This document shows, piece by piece, positions 30,899 through 31,190 of a DNA stretch of 31,190 bases (its first letter is position 1; each line of letters opens with the position of its first letter). The translations under genes and the position numbers were made by a program. Under the pieces are notes generated by a model that was not told the DNA's origin, searched no databases, and saw nothing but the letters and a program-made list of their open reading frames with translations. This DNA comes from Haplomitrium mnioides. Lineage: Eukaryota; Marchantiophyta; Haplomitriopsida; Calobryales. The DNA lies in the NCBI GenBank assembly GCA_049999725.1, contig JBNGIS010022321.1, positions 1 to 31,190 on the forward strand, given 5' to 3'.

Positions 30899-31190
30899 TG
30901 TGAAGGCATGGGATGGTTTTGTGAAGATTTTAATGTGCTTAGACCCCTATCATAGCATGGGATGCACTTTGATGAAGTATGGAGAAGACTTAGAAGTTAT
31001 TAGGAGAAACTTAGATTTGATCGGTTTTCTTTAATATGTGTAGAATTGAGTACAGAGTAAATTTTGTTCTTATTAGAAATGTTTAGAAGCTGATATTTTA
31101 TACAGAGATATATTAGTGCTTAAGTAATTAGTGCCAATTTACAAAAGTGAAAAAGCTCTTGTAAATCGGAAGTTATAACCAGTCAAAGTT
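30899..31190. other. Unidentified AT-rich sequence, possible start of another element
   Basis: Gag homology ends exactly where a TGTGAAGG stretch begins, so this could be the left end of another LTR or other insertion. The window ends before a second end or target duplication could be seen. A TTTACAAAAG/CTCTTGTAAA hairpin lies near 31138-31165. Confidence 0.3.

Overview
The window looks like nuclear DNA from a land plant. It is mostly tandem repeats and decayed LTR retrotransposons, with one low-confidence candidate host gene. The case for a plant rests on very long Ty3/gypsy LTRs with 5-bp target duplications, plant-type gag zinc knuckles, a DGGAG retropepsin motif, and a Ty1/copia LTR with TGTTGG/CCAACA ends. 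The species cannot be fixed; a non-seed plant or gymnosperm is possible but only a guess. There are no rRNA, tRNA, CRISPR or bacterial operon features. Three runs of N (10, 400 and 100 bases) mark assembly gaps.

Layout. Positions 1-805 are a degenerate ~49-bp tandem array. Positions 868-2138 on the minus strand may hold a two-exon gene. Its 3' exon encodes six 32-residue Ser/Asp/Glu repeats and a hydrophobic C-terminus. A consensus-like 80-nt intron joins it in frame to an upstream exon with three 19-codon repeats. Positions 2508-5618 are a satellite-like array of about 29 units of ~104 bp, each built from three ~35-bp subunits.

From 5888 on, one gypsy family dominates. (1) LTR 5888-9715 (+) is followed by a primer-binding-like site, gag, zinc knuckles and a truncated protease to about 11960. 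(2) A different, older gag lies on the minus strand at 12025-12775, and its leader is split by (3) a solo LTR at 13556-16994 (-) with target duplication GTATG. (4) A faint old LTR-like stretch lies at about 18290-19010. (5) A second solo LTR at 20735-23859 (+) has target duplication TCTAT. (6) LTR 25513-29089 (+) has its own gag. A copia-type solo LTR (29920-30736, duplication GAGAA) is nested in that gag, which breaks off near 30898 where another element may begin.

No element here is complete: no reverse transcriptase, RNase H or integrase was seen, and every gag is broken by stops or frameshifts. All three LTRs flanked by target duplications are solo, which fits strong loss by LTR-LTR recombination. 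The long LTRs share an internal ~48-bp array, a doubled GC-rich hairpin, a near-perfect palindrome, a small hairpin with one covarying pair, and TATA and poly(A) motifs. The satellite array, the candidate repeat-protein gene and the LTR-internal structures are the most unusual items.
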